64,000 nt of DNA from Caprimulgus europaeus. Taxonomy: Eukaryota > Chordata > Aves > Caprimulgiformes > Caprimulgidae. Under the pieces are notes generated by a model that was given only the letters and a program-made list of their open reading frames with translations, did no database searches and was not told the DNA's origin. The stretch is taken from NCBI GenBank assembly GCA_907165065.1, contig OU015532.1, positions 44,804,839 through 44,868,838 of the forward strand, in the 5' to 3' direction. Every line of letters begins with the position of its first letter. The stretch's first letter is position 1. The position numbers and the translations under genes were made by a program. Of the stretch, positions 1 through 12,149 are shown piece after piece.

Positions 1-1194
1 ATGTCATGATTTTAAAGCTAATTTTGCCTGCTCAGTGGCTGGCTTTTTTTTCTTCCAGGCTACCAGTTCTCCTGCCTAATGACAGGGTGTTTAAAGTCAA
101 GAACCACCTTTTTGTGTTCTGCCTTTGAGTAGCACCTGGGTCATCTTGCAGCCTCTACATCTGCCATTAAAACAAGTAATAATAACAATTAATACAATAA
201 AAATTACTCTGTTGCAGGGTATTTTCAAAGCAAAACAAACTGTTTTATCAAAAGCACAAACATTAAAAATACAGAACCTGTCCAAGATGAACCCCATCAA
301 AAAAGTTCTGCTGAGCTGAAAATGGTGTTTCCATTGGTAAGACCTGCATGGATAAGCAATTTAAAAAATACCTCTTTTGAAAAATGTGGAAAGATTCTTT
401 TCCCATTTTCTTTACCCTTTTTTTGCACAGGAGCTTCATTTTTAGGTGTCTTTCACATTGTATCAGGAGGAGGAAAATGCCAACTTGATTTTTTTTTCTT
501 TTAAGGAATTTTTTGGGGCTAACGTATCATGTTTTTGCCAAGTGAAAGCTTTGCTTTCCCCCAAAGTCTGAAAGCTATTTTCTTTTAGCTAGTAACATTT
601 TTAATGACTTGCTTATCAAAGAAAAGGCTGTTTGGCTAATAGAAAGTGACAAAAGTGGTTTTAATAACTATTTAAATACAAACAGATACAAACTGAAGAT
701 TGATGTAATCAGTAAAAACTTTGGAATGTCGTTTTTACTGTTTTGAAATTAAAACAGCTTCAACACTTTAAAAAATTTTCACCCAAATGGATTTTCATGT
801 TCTGATCAATTCTAAGAATATGTGGGCAAAGAAATGCCTTAAAAATATTTTAAGGGGTCGATTCAGTGGATTTTCTTATTAAGAATGTTTTTATTTTATT
901 TTAAATTTCCACTATCAGTTTCACCCAGACTTGTCTAAAATCATTTGTCTCATGTTTTATAACTATCCCTTCAAGGGGGAGGAAAAAATAGGTTGGAGGG
1001 TTTTTTCCCCAGTTTAGTTTATTTACACACTCCATATATTCCCTTTCATTGTTTCCCCAGTGTGGCATTTAGGCAATTTCCCCTGTTTGTCTGGTTCTTT
1101 CATACTTTAAAGAAGAATTGAGAAAATGCCCAAGCCAGCCCACAAACCCTTGCAGGAATAAACCTCTGTTGGCTCCAAATTCTTTTTTCAGTTT
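1..1194. other. AT-rich unique sequence, no gene seen
   Basis: The stretch is strongly AT-rich with many T and A runs. No transposon recognisable by eye and no reading frame with domain-like content was found. It ends where LTR-like sequence begins at about 1195. The exact junction is uncertain, because 1130-1194 could be a diverged part of the same LTR. Confidence 0.6.
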
Positions 1195-1468
1195 CAGGAT
1201 TATCTCTGCTCCAGAATCGCTGTCCGGGGACCGGGCTGAGCATCGGTTGGCACTGGTGAGCACTGCATCGTTCATTTGCATAGTCTATTATTACTGTTAC
1301 TATCATTATTATTTTATTTACTATTTTATTTCAATTATTAAATTATTTTTATCTCAACCCACAAATTTTCTCACTTTTACCCTTCCAATTCTCTCTCCCA
1401 TCCCATCGCGGGAGGGTGAGCGAGCAGCTGTGTGGTGCGTGGCTGCTGGCCAGGCTAAAACCACTACA
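1195..1468 (+). mobile_element. ERVL-like LTR, 3' part (left arm of inverted pair)
   Basis: The sequence matches the 3' portion of the LTR family seen complete elsewhere in the window. In order it has a GC-rich block (gggaccgggctgagc), a 'gtgagcactgcatc' word, the octamer ATTTGCAT at 1274-1281, a long AT-rich block with ATTAAA, and a terminal block ending 'taaaaccactaca' at 1468. The 5' end is missing or too diverged to place. It pairs as an inverted repeat with 1942-2158, at roughly 90% identity by eye. Confidence 0.8.
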
Positions 1469-1941
1469 TCACCTTTCAGCACTGTCACTTGCTGTGGTGG
1501 CTTCCCAGTGTCACCCAGCTGCCCACCTGGGCCAGAAATCCAACACCATCCCTGCTGCAAAGCCAGGGCCCGAGGAAAAATCCTGCCACACCCGCTGCCT
1601 TCATTAACCACGACTCTCGCGTGGTGGCAGCGCCATGGCAAGTCCTTACCCCCAGGACTATGTTGCTTCTCTCCTGTGTTTTCCCAGCTTTCCTCACCAG
1701 TGGGATTTTCCTGTTGTGTATTCAGCTGCCGTGTCCCCTCCACCCAGGGCCAGGCTGTGGCTGCAGGGAGGGATGTGTGCCTGTTGGTGTGTGGGGAAGG
1801 TGGAACGCTGACCTTACTGGTATCCCAAAACCACCAGCACACGGAGGTGCCCCCAGAGCCATGTGCTATCAGGGACATCCCGTTGTGCCAGGGAAGGACA
1901 GGGCTGGGAGGCTCAGCTGGCTCAGCAGGGCTGAAAGGTGA
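1469..1941. other. Spacer between the inverted LTR arms
   Basis: This is GC-richer unique sequence. Its first 12 bases (1469-1480) are the exact reverse complement of its last 12 (1930-1941), so the inverted symmetry runs past the LTR termini. Long open frames crossing the spacer on both strands are by-products of the mirrored, stop-poor sequence. No gene is recognised. Confidence 0.6.
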
Positions 1942-2158
1942 TGCGGTGGTTTTAGCCTGGCCAGCAGCCACGCACCACACAGCCGCTCGCTCACCCTCCT
2001 GCGATGGGATGGGAGAGGGAATCGGAAGGGTAAAAGTGGGAAAACTTATGGGTTGAGATAAAAATAATTTAATAATTGAAATAAAATAATAATTAAAAAA
2101 TAATGATAGTAACAGCAATAATAGAATGTACAAATGAGTGATGCAGTGCTCACCACCT
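1942..2158 (-). mobile_element. ERVL-like LTR, 3' part (right arm of inverted pair)
   Basis: This is the reverse complement of the left arm. It shows the terminal block, the AT-rich block with ATTAAA, and 'gagtgatgcagtgctcacc'. The octamer position is mutated here (TTTGTACA in LTR sense). At its 5' end the LTR breaks directly into CR1 sequence at about 2158. Confidence 0.8.
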
Positions 2159-2305
2159 GCTCACCAGTGCCCAGTACACGGGGGTGATCACTGCCCTGGT
2201 CCTGCTGGCCACACTATTTCTGACACAAGCCATGATGCTATTTGCCTTCTTGGCCAACTGGGCACACTGCTGGCTCATTCATATTCAGCTGGCTAAATGT
2301 GTGTC
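2159..2305 (-). mobile_element. CR1 LINE fragment (internal ORF2 region)
   Basis: In reverse complement it reads as the CR1 segment 'gtgtggccagcaggaccagg...cagtgatc', preceded by the 'gccaagaaggc' and 'gagccagcagtgtgc' words that in other CR1 copies encode the ORF2 C-terminal region. It lacks the CR1 3' end and abuts the LTR arm at 2158. Confidence 0.8.
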
Positions 2306-5300
2306 TATTACGGCCTTTAACTTTGGAAAATTAAGAATTAAAACAAAGGATGTCATAACATTAGCCATTCATTTATGCAGGACCTAGATTAAAACCAATT
2401 TTGTTTTGGGCTGCTACAGAAATGTCATTACCAGTTCCCTCTGGGCCTCTCATTTGCTGTCACTACCAATAGACAAAGCATAAAGGAGGAAATGAAATGT
2501 TAAGAGATGAGTCCACTCACTTTATGCTCCATTAGGAACACATTAAATAACAAACCAGCAACAATCATGTTTACCAAGTAGTAAAAAAAAAGAAGATATT
2601 TTAAAACAAACTGGACTTTCTTCAAGCTTCCTGAAGACTGTGCTGGCAGAATTGCAGCTTTAGAGCAGGATCTCCCAAGGCTTTCTCTGGAGGAACTCCT
2701 TCACCTGAAGCATAGCAAGTAAAGTGTAGTATTCCCTCTGCAAAATCAGCATTATTTCTCTTACCTTGGGTGAATCAGCAGGCACAAAGTTGTGATTCTA
2801 AATGTGGAGTTTTTCCCTATTTCTCTAAGCAAATTTGTTTCCAAGGAAATCCCTGAGGATGGAAACCAAGCCAGGGCGAGATGGAATTGTCAGGAAGGTA
2901 TTTTGAGATTGGGACAGCCTATACCAGAGAGAGAACAGTGTGGAACAAAGGAGAGGGGAAGGAAAAGCACGGACAGGAGAGGACAAGGTGTGGAAGTAGG
3001 AGTATCACATCATGTGGTTATGCTGAACCCTGTGCAGCCCCTTTCCACCGAGCTCCGCTGGTCCCTCAACCAACATCAACCTGCAACCACCCTCCATATG
3101 GCAGTCACAGAGCTGCAACTGCCCCCGTGGGCAACCAGCTCCTGTTAATATAACATTAACTTTTTCTGCAGAACTGCAGCAAAGCAAAAGGAATTATCTT
3201 TTTAAGTTCTCTACTCTTCTTCTACCACTCATCAGCTCCGTGAGCAAGAGCTGCTCAAGGGTTTGGGTATCTCCATGCTGCAGTCACAGCACTACACATG
3301 GTGCCCAGTGGAGGTTCCTGAGCTGGCATGCAGCCTTCTAACTCCAGCAATGGAAACAGCCCATGGCAATTCAGAGCCCAGTGTGGGCTAATAAGATACA
3401 TGACCACTAAATGGCTATCAGGACACCAGCTAGTTATTTTTGAAGCTAATTTCATTACCTTTCTATTACAACACAGTCATTCCTATGCCATCTTCCTCTA
3501 TGCCATATGAGTATCTAATACTATTTCCCATGTACCACCATCTCTGAATGCTCCTTCTGGTTTCAAAACCAGGAGAATAAGTGTTGTGTTTCATCTGATA
3601 TATTATATTTTATATAAATATATTTTATTTGTTAATTTTTACTACAGGAAATGAGTTTTGGGCAACCTTTTTATCCATGGGGATATGGAATCATGATGTA
3701 CTTGGCTTTTCTTCTCCACTTTTACTGTTTTCACAGTTGGTGTTGTCCAGAGCTCTGTTATTGCACCGTTTCTCCAGCAAGCGGCATGGGAGATCTTCAG
3801 CTGAAGCCTGAAGCCACTTCACCGTGGCTTGCTGGGTTCTTGGCAAAGCTATTTCTTGAAATCCAGGGAGTGCATGTGTCTGTGCCTCTCTGGGCCACCT
3901 AGAAGGACTGAATCAAATGAGTGCTCCAGATCCTGTGGCAGGCTGCTCTCCACCACTACCCCCATGCTATTGTTTACACCAATTTGGGCCAAAGACTGGC
4001 AGATTTGGAGTAGATGTGAAAATAAAGTATTCCTCTTTCATTACTGTTTTTGCATTTACAGGCTTCCTGGCTACTTGTGGTGGCATAACACATCCTGGTT
4101 TTAAATGTCTATCTTAAAGCAGAGTTTTGGAGACACTGGTCCTGAAGGATGATGTCCCTCCTCTCGCTTCCTGAGCAGCAAGCTGACCTCTGTGGCATCA
4201 GAGCCCCCACAGTCCCTCTCAAAGCAGTGTCAGTGGGAGCTTTTGTTTTAAGTTTTTCCTTTCTTCATGTCCTTCCAGCTCCTCAGTGACACACTTGCAG
4301 TGGAAAGAATCATCACCAAATTTGAGGACACAGGCATGTGTTACCTGCTTGCTGGTTGCCTTCACATGCACCATCACCAGAGGGTGGTGTGTACAGCTCA
4401 AGCCGGGATGATGTTGTGGGGGTGATGGGTGATGGAGGAACTGCAAAAGGACCAAACACCTCTCCACCATGCAGTTAGAAGCACCAAGCTGGGTGGCAGA
4501 GGAAGGTGCAGCCTCAGCTGCTGCAATGAGTTTGTTGGTATGAGGTAGATGTTGCTGAGTGAGGGCTCACCCAGCACCTGCAGAGTAAAGCAGAGCCAGA
4601 CTGCTAAACTTGTGCATTTCTGCTGCCAGCTGCGGTGTCCAAGACATGGTGAAATCACCCAAATTCTGATCCACCATACCATGTAAGCCTGTGCAGAGCA
4701 AAGCAGAAGGATTTGGCCAACAGCAGAGCTGGCAGGTCTGTAGTTGTGATTAGTGATATCTCTCCATGTTTCCCAGGCTGAATCTCACCAGCCCTTTTCC
4801 AGGGTGGTTGCAGATTTCCTGTTCTGATGCTTTTTTATTTATCCTATTCAAACCTGATTCCACCTGTCACTGGATGGAGAAGCTGCACCTGCTTGATCCT
4901 CTCTGCCTTTATACTACTCCTCTCTCCCATCACAGCCACATGGTGAGATAAGTTGGACCAACTGGCTGCTCTTCTGTAGCCCCAAGGGCAACTTCCTGTA
5001 GCCCCACGAGAAACTTCCTGGAGCAATTGCTGCAAGAGGAGAGACTGTACAACCAATACTGATGGCAAGAGAATAAAGAGCGTTGTGGCTGACTGAGCTT
5101 TGGCTCCCTGGGGGTCAGACCGATTGCCACAGCTAAGTGAGACATGTTTCCCCCTCTGCTGGAGCCTCGGAAACAGAGGGATTTGTGTTGTTTACTGAGA
5201 TTCACGTGTTGGGCATCGGCACTGCCATAGGTTCACTAACCACTTGCGTTTCATCTTTCTGTCAAAAGCTGACAGAGCTTTTTCCCTCAGCCTGTGTTTA

Positions 5301-5990
5301 TCTCTCTGCCTGGAGAAGCTGATGTAACAGGGAGATAAGTCAGCCCTCATACCCAGGAGGGAGCAGGGAATTGCATTCAAAGGGGAAAAAAAAACAACCC
5401 TGTATTTGGAGCTTGACAAGAGCAAGTATCAAAAGAAATAGGAAGTGTACACGTATATGAAAGAGAGCAATGCATCTTCTCAGGCGATGCCACACACACA
5501 GAGATGATTTTCTTGCACTTTCCCAGTGCTTAGGAAACCTGAGGCTTTCTCCTTTCTGTGCAATACTTCTATGTGCAGCCTTTTCAAGTCCAGGTCTTCT
5601 TCTGTTAGCAAAAGCTACTCCCAGCATAATAGGAAAATAAGGAGAGGACCATCTTCTTTCTCATGTGTCCATGCACAACCTCTGTCTCTCCTGTGGCAGA
5701 ATCCATAACAGCCATATGCTACCCAAGAAACTTTGAGCAAGGAGAGGGGATGGTCACTATGGATTCAAACAAATGGTGGGGTAGAGGCAGCCAAGGGTTA
5801 ATCTCACCTGTTTGGAGTTGCAGGCTAGGCAGTGAAACCCATGGTGATCTATTTACCTGCATTTATCTTTGGTTTCACCACTTGGCCCAGGTCCAGACAT
5901 TCCAGTTTATGAGGGAACATGCAAGGTCAGATACTGGTGAGAAGGGTGGCTGGGAGAAGAAAAGGGTCATGTGGAAGGGTGTCCTGAGAA
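2306..5990. other. Unique sequence, no gene seen
   Basis: There are 3.7 kb without a recognised repeat. A short AT run lies near 3600-3635, followed by a pyrimidine tract and AG at about 3647. The open sequence after it (to about 3900) has no recognisable domain. A small direct duplication of 'cttcctgtagcccca' lies near 4980-5010. Confidence 0.55.
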
Positions 5991-6770
5991 TCACAGAATC
6001 ACAGAATGATGGAGGTTGGAAGGGACCTCAGGAGATCATCCAGTCCAACCCCCCTGCCACAGCAGGTTCCCTACACCAGGTTGCACAGGAAAGTGTCCAG
6101 GCAGGTTTGGAACATCTGCAGAGATGGAGACTCCACACCCTCTCTGGGCAGCCTGGCCCAGGGCTCTGGCACCCTCACAGGAAAGTTTTTCCTCATTTTC
6201 AGGTGGAATCTCCTGTGTTCCAGCTTGTGCCCATTGCCCTTTGTCCTGTCACTGGGCACCACTGAGAAGAGTCTGGCCCCATCCTCTTGACACCTGCCCT
6301 TTAGATATTGATCAGCATTGATGAGATCCCCTCTCAGTCTTCTCCAGGCTGAACAGACCCAGGTGTCTCAGCCTCTCCTCATCAGAGAGATGCTCCAGGC
6401 CCCTCATCACCTTCATAGCCCTCCCCTGGACTCTCTCCAGTAGTTCCTGGTCTTTCTTGAGTTGGGGAGCTGAGAACTGGACACAGCACTCCAGATGTGG
6501 CCTCACTGGGGCACAGCAGAGAGGGAGGAAAACTTCCCTCGACCTGCTGACCACACTCTTTTGAATGCACCCCAGGAGACCATTGGCCTTCTTGGCCACA
6601 AGGGCTCATTGCTGGCTCATGGTTAATTTGCTGTCCACCAGCACTCCCAGCTCCTTCTCTGCAGAGCTGCTTTCCAGCAGGTCAGCCCCCAACCTGCACT
6701 GGTGCCTGGGGTTATACCTCCCCTGGTGCAGGACTCTACACTTGCCTTTCTTGAACTTCATTAGGTTCCA
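5991..6770 (-). mobile_element. CR1 LINE, long 5'-truncated copy
   Basis: The copy starts at its 3' end with 'agaatcacagaatgatgg' and 'ttggaagggacctcagg' and runs back through the 3' UTR and C-terminal ORF2 to about 6770, where similarity stops. It is the longest CR1 in the window. It belongs to the subfamily with 'cctgccacagcaggttccc', shared with 12150 and 42400. Confidence 0.93.
6312..6770 (-). pseudogene. CR1 ORF2 C-terminal remnant with one in-frame stop
   Basis: Read on the minus strand, one frame encodes the C-terminal part of the CR1 reverse-transcriptase polyprotein. It includes '[19 protein letters not shown]' upstream and '[11 protein letters not shown]' and '[11 protein letters not shown]' downstream. 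The two halves share a frame and are separated by a single TGA at 6606-6608, where related copies have a cysteine codon (TGT), so one substitution broke the frame. The protein would normally have endonuclease and reverse-transcriptase domains, but neither catalytic region is present. It is a dead fragment. Confidence 0.85.
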
Positions 6771-8663
6771 GAAGTGGCCAATCTCAATAACCAGAGGAAG
6801 TCTTAAAACTGAAGGAAGTTGTGACCCCAAATTTCTGGCAGTTCCCAGAGATCTTTGTGCACAGGCTGCTCTCCAGCCAGCAGAGACTGTGCACATTGAC
6901 ATGGGCTGCTTAGGTCATAGAGAACCAAAACTCCACCTTGTCACCCTGTCTCTGTCCTCCCCACTGACCCACATCACACAACACTTTAAAAGATCTACCA
7001 TCTTCAAATCCACCTCAGGAACATCTTGAAACAAGGAGAGCTTTTTGGAAGAGCTGTTCTGGCAGAAAAATTGCTGGATTTTGAGCTGCCCACGTTTCCC
7101 AGGAACTGCAGGTCTGACACAGACACATGCAGGGTTACCCAGCGAGGGCACCTGCTCGGCAGGACCATGCCTGTGCATCAAAGACCATGTTTTCCCTCTG
7201 GAAAAAGGAGCAGCCCATTGTGGTTTCACTGTGTGTGTTCATGTTCTCACCATGCTGATCAGAACCAGAGTTTTCCAGAGCTCAGCCTTTTCCCTGTCAG
7301 TGTAACCAAAATTTACCTGTGCAAATACACCAACTTCTTCCTCATTTACCAGCCAGCCAGGCAGGGGGAGCTGAGAAGTTTGCAGGAACTGAATTTAGGT
7401 TGCCTTCTGGGTTGCTGGTGGAGTATGGGAGAGCAGCAGGTCAGGAATGCACCTCTAGGAAACCTCTTGAGATAGTAGACATCATGTTGACCATTCCTGG
7501 TTGGCGACAATGCTTTGAGGTGAGTTTGCAGTGCAAGAAATATCAGCCCAAGCAATCAGGTATAATTTAGCCAGTTTAGTGACAGGCACTGTTCCAGGAC
7601 AGTGTTTGTGATTGTCTCTCCTCCAAATGGCTTCAAACTCAAGGACAACATCATGGTGTCTACCTCTCCCTCTCCCCTTGCTGTCCCATTTATACTAATG
7701 GCATGATGCCTCCCTTAGCAGTTTGCAGGCAGTTCTCAGTTTTCCCAAATTTTATTAAAAATTGACATTAACTATGTAGAGAGATCTTCAGAGAGCTTTT
7801 AGAAATCTTCTGAGCATTATCTAGGTGTCCTGATTTAGAAATATTAATCTCTAGGAAAGGATATTTGATAATTTTTGTTGCTAATACAGAATAGAGCAGA
7901 ATAATGCATTAATCTCATAGGATACTAATGTGCCATCTGGTTTCTTTCAGAACACAGAAGATAAATATTTGTTGGATACTGCTGGGGGTTTTTATGTGCA
8001 GGAATATTTGATAGATCATTATCTTAACTTGATAAAAGATCTATAACAATTTCAGGATTTCTTTTGTTCTCAGAACATTTTTATTGATATTATCCACCTC
8101 GAGAGTGTTGAGTCATAGATTTTCCACCGCTTCTTCCAGCTCCCTTTGGAGCCTCTTCAGCCCTTTCTTGCGCATTGGCGCAGGTACTCACAGACTCCCT
8201 GTGTGTGTGTAACTGAAATGGTCTGTCTGTAGAGCTCCCTTCAGTCAGGATGTTGTTAAAGGAAGAAATATTGTTTGGTTCCTGTAAAGCTATGGCAATT
8301 TTTGAAATGTCAAGGGAAGGCGTGTGCTCTTTTCTTAAATTGCCACTTTTCCCTTGTTCATCATTTGTTCCTCATATTTATTTTGTCTTGTAGGCATCAC
8401 CTGGTTTTAACTTACCGGATAAGGACTGCAGTCTGTATGCTCGTTACAAATCTAACCTGATTCTGATCACATGTAATTTGATGGTGCCTAAACTTTCATC
8501 TCCTTGGCTAAATTCATCCCTGCTGCTCAGAAGAAGGCTTCCCATTTCAGGGATATAGAGAGTGTAGGGTGCTGAGCTGGAGCCCGCCGTGTTCACCTCC
8601 GGCCAGCCAGGTTTAAAGCCTGATGGAGCAGCGAGAGACTGCTCGTGTGTCCCATGTCCTGGA
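6771..8663. other. Unique sequence, no gene seen
   Basis: GC-moderate sequence runs to about 7700, then AT-rich sequence to about 8110. No recognisable repeat, splice-bounded frame or RNA gene was found. Confidence 0.55.
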
Positions 8664-8982
8664 GGTGGGCCTACAAGAAAGCTGGGAAGGGACTTTTTAT
8701 AAGGGCAGTTAGTGACAGAACAAGGGGAAATGGCTCTAAACTGGAAGAGGGGAGGTTTAGATTAGGTATTAGGAAGAAATTCTTTGGTGTGAGGGTGGTG
8801 AGACACCGGCCCAGGTTGCCGAGAGAAGCTGTGGCTGCTCCTCCCTGGAAGTGTTCTCGGCCAGGTTGGATGAGGCTTTGAGCAACCTGGTCTAGTGGAA
8901 GGTGTCCCTGCTGCTGGCAGGGGGTTGGAACTGGATGAGCTTTAAGGTCCCTTCCAACCCAAACCAGCCTGGGGTTCTATAA
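8664..8982 (+). mobile_element. CR1 LINE 3' end
   Basis: It begins in the ORF2 tail (tacaagaaagctgggaaggg) and ends with 'ggttggaactggatgagc', 'aaggtcccttccaaccc' and 'ggttctataag'. It is the subfamily with 'gtccctgctgctggcagg', also seen at 14092, 38708, 45247, 52480 and 63786. Confidence 0.92.
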
Positions 8983-9625
8983 GTCCCTGGCACTCGTTGC
9001 ACACGCCGCTTCTCGTAGCCTCCGGCTGCAGGCAGGCAGTGCTTTTACTGCTCTTTGCAGGTGGAGAAATGAGTCACAGACAAATGTGATGTGGCAAAAA
9101 TCACAGAGGAAATCTGCAACATGACTTTTTTTTTGCCCAATTTCAGCTGAGTCCCCAGTCTTGGGCTGCATAAACATCCTCCCTGACGTGTGAGCAGATA
9201 TCCATACTTGTGGGTACCCACCACTGCCCATCCTCCAAGGGAACCAAAAATGTGCAACTACATCACAAGCCTCGTGTTTCAGCAATTAAATAAGATTCTC
9301 TTTTCACTCCAACAGCAAGAGGAGCTGTGCTTTCTCCTCCTGTCAGTACAAAGTCTAGTGAATACGATGAAGTCCTGGGCGGCTGGTTTAGTTGCAGCAC
9401 TGAAATGTGGGATGATTATTATCTTGGGGAGAGAGGAGGAGGCCTAAAGAAGGTGTCTGAATTATTCAGCTTTCTATAATGGCAAGAGAGCCGTTCTTTT
9501 CTGCTTCACAGTCACTTGCTGGAATTATGATGAGATTAAAATGGAAATACATTTTGACCTTTACAGTTCCTCGTTCTTTGCTAAACAGAGGCTTGGCTAC
9601 ACTGTGTGAAGGAGCTTGCTAATAT
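8983..9625. other. Unique sequence between two CR1 copies
   Basis: No gene or repeat was recognised. A short T run lies at about 9127-9135. Confidence 0.5.
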
Positions 9626-10039
9626 ATACCTCTCCTATGAGGACAGGCTGAGAAGAGAAGGATCAACCTGGAGAAGAGAAGGATCCAGGGAGACCTTATT
9701 GTGGCCTTTCAATACTTGAAGGGGGCCTGTAAGAAAGGTGGGGACAGACTTTTCAGCAGGGTCTGTAGTGACAGGACAAGGGGTGATGGTTTTAAACTAA
9801 AAGAGGGGAGATTTAGACTGGATGTAAGGAAGAAATTTTTTACACTGAGGTTGGTGAGACCCTGGCCCAGGTTGCCCAGAGAGGTGGTAGAAGCCCCATC
9901 CCTGGAAACATTCAAGGTCAGGTTGGACGGGGCTCTGAGCAACCTGCTCTGGTTGAAGATGTCCCTGTTCACTGCAGGGGGTTGGATTTGATGGTCTTTA
10001 AACATCCCTTCCAACCCAAACTGTTCTATGATCCTATGA
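9626..10039 (+). mobile_element. CR1 LINE 3' end
   Basis: It carries 'gaggacaggctgagaagaga', the ORF2 tail (read as '[20 protein letters not shown]'), then 'ggggttggatttgatggtc' and 'ctgttctatgatcctatga'. An internal imperfect duplication of 'gagaagagaaggatc' lies at about 9650-9690. It shares its subfamily, marked by a 'ctgcagggggttgga' stretch, with 10779, 24808 and 43431. Confidence 0.93.
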
Positions 10040-10778
10040 CGTGAACCAAACCCACATTTGTAATGCTCAGAAACAGTTCAGCTCTCTGCCTGTTGTCTGG
10101 AGGCACGTGGAGATCCACAGTCTCATCCTGTGGGACCCTGGAAAGGAAGCAAAGGAAAACTAAGCCAGGCAGTGCCCAAGTTCTCTGTGCAGCTCTCTGC
10201 CCTGGTAACTGAAGATATTTGAGGGCCACATATCAGGACTGGTGGAAAAGAGTGAAACAGTGTGTGGAAAGCACTGCAAAATGGTCCTTTTTTTTGAGGA
10301 TTTAAAGAACTGTGAGGAGGAGATAGTCTGCAGGGTGATACCATTGTCTTCCTGAGTGAAGGGAAGGTTCTTTGATGTGTTCCACTTTCATGAAGAGTAA
10401 AGGGATTTAGAAGCAGTTTTGCCCTGCTCCTACTGAGTGAAACTCTTGCAGAAGTTGGAAGAAAGGGGAGGCATTTATTGTTGCCAGTGGCCTGGAGACT
10501 AAGGAGGGAAGGGATGGGGCTTTACCAGGAAACAACTCATAAAAACACCCAGAGCAGTAACAGCAATGCCTTTAACCCCTCCTGAGCAGCTTGCAGCCTG
10601 AGGAAGCTCAGGTTATTTACTGAGCTGGGCTGAGCCGCACGAGCATCGCTGCCAGGGTCGGGCGGTCGGATTGACCCCCACCAGCGGGGAGAAGGCTGCC
10701 AGAGCACAGCCTTGGTGCCCCAAAGGGAAAGTAGGAGGTACACCAGTACGACTTCATCCTCTGCAGCTGGAGCACGTA
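10040..10778. other. Unique sequence with a small CpG cluster
   Basis: About seven CpG dinucleotides fall in 10628-10686, more than in the flanks. No reading frame or splice structure supports a gene. Confidence 0.5.
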
Positions 10779-10970
10779 GAATCAGAGAATCACAGACTGG
10801 TTTGGGTTGAAGGGACTTTTCAAGGCTGATCGAGTCCAACCTCCTGCAGTGAGCAGGGACATCTTCAACCAGAGCAGGTTGCTCAGATCCCCGTCCAACC
10901 TGACCTTGAACGTTTCCAGGGATGGGGCTTCTACCACCTCTCTGGGCAACCTGGGCCAGTGCCTTCCCAA
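10779..10970 (-). mobile_element. CR1 LINE 3' end, short
   Basis: It starts 'agaatcagagaatcacagac' and 'tttgggttgaagggac' and runs back to 'aacctgggccagtgcc', where similarity stops. It is the same subfamily as the copies at 9626, 24808 and 43431. Confidence 0.92.
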
Positions 10971-12149
10971 TAGTTCTTACATCAGAGGCTGGTTAACAAC
11001 ACCCGACAGAGGTGCAGAGCATCAGTTAGATCTCACACATGGCTGACATGAGAAACAGAAGTAAAACATGGTTTCTTGATCTGTAATTCTTGGCAGACAA
11101 TTAGTTCTTGTGGGAAATATAATGAGCCCTTTGATGACTCGGTGTTCCAGATCTTTCTTGTGGGGGAATTTATCCGCACTGCTACCATTAAAACTGCTGC
11201 ATGAGTCAGGACAGCGTTCCCGGGTTGCTTTGAAACTTTCAGGCCTTGATTTATCCAGAAAATTAAACTCTCTGGCTGGGCAGCCACAGTGAGGAGATGC
11301 TGTGGGAGGAGTGCAACCAGCAGTGGTCCTCACTCCCACCCCATCTTGCTGTGCTTGGGGGCAACTCTTCAACACACCAATTCCTCCTCCCTGTGCTGCA
11401 CCAGTGGGACGTGACCGTGGTGTCTGACAGCCAAGTGTGGTGTCGATGCCAGGGGTGGAGAGGGGTGACAGGCTGTCAGCACCTCCTGCCTTGTTCCTGC
11501 AGGGTTGACAGGAGGGAAGCTGCTGTGCTCACACCAATGATGGACCCTCTCTAAAGGAGTGTGTGCCCACAGCTGGTGGCCTCTCCTTTCCATCTCAGCT
11601 GCCTCTGGGATCTCCATTTCTTTGTTTTTTTTTCTCCCTTCCAGTCAGGAATGTGCCATCTCTCCTTGCTGCTGTCATGATAGTTCCCTGACCACATCTG
11701 CATCACAGCATCCTTGGGAGCCTCGTGACTCCAGGAGCTGCAGGGTTCATTTAAATAATTTTAACAGAGGTAATTAAGAGGCAGTGCCCCATGGGGAGCA
11801 GCACACACCTTCCTCAAGCTGCAGGGAGGCTCTGAACTCCTTCTGCCCAAAGCAGCAACTGCCTGTGTGTGTTGTGAGGGTGAGACAGTGGCAAAGGAGT
11901 TCTGTATCTGCAGGGTCTCGTGGTATTGAACAGATCCCGCACAGGCAAACAGAGCAGCCGCTGGTCCACAGAGGATTTCTTTCCCAGCTGACCCCCTTTG
12001 CTCATCATCTCTTCAATCACTGGGTTTATCACTTTTGTGTCATATCAGTCTGGTGGCCAACAGCACTCCCATTGCCTGGCTACCGACGTGGGAAGGGCTG
12101 ATGTGTCTGTTCAGAGGAGAGGTCTCTGGGGAGAGGTCACACTGATGTG
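10971..12149. other. Unique sequence, no gene seen
   Basis: No recognisable transposon was found. Small open frames on both strands at 11020-11620 have no domain signature and no conserved context. Confidence 0.5.

Noticed and set aside
1118..2133. Open frames of 312 (+) and 259 (-) codons with mirrored peptide text
   Set aside because: They arise from the inverted LTR arms reading nearly the same sequence on both strands. The peptides have no domain and include translated AT-rich LTR sequence.
3640..3905. Possible exon after a pyrimidine tract and AG
   Set aside because: The hydrophobic peptide matches no family I know, no matching donor or neighbouring exon is apparent, and such acceptor-like strings are common.
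5663..6265. 200-codon plus-strand frame
   Set aside because: More than a third lies antisense within a CR1 copy.
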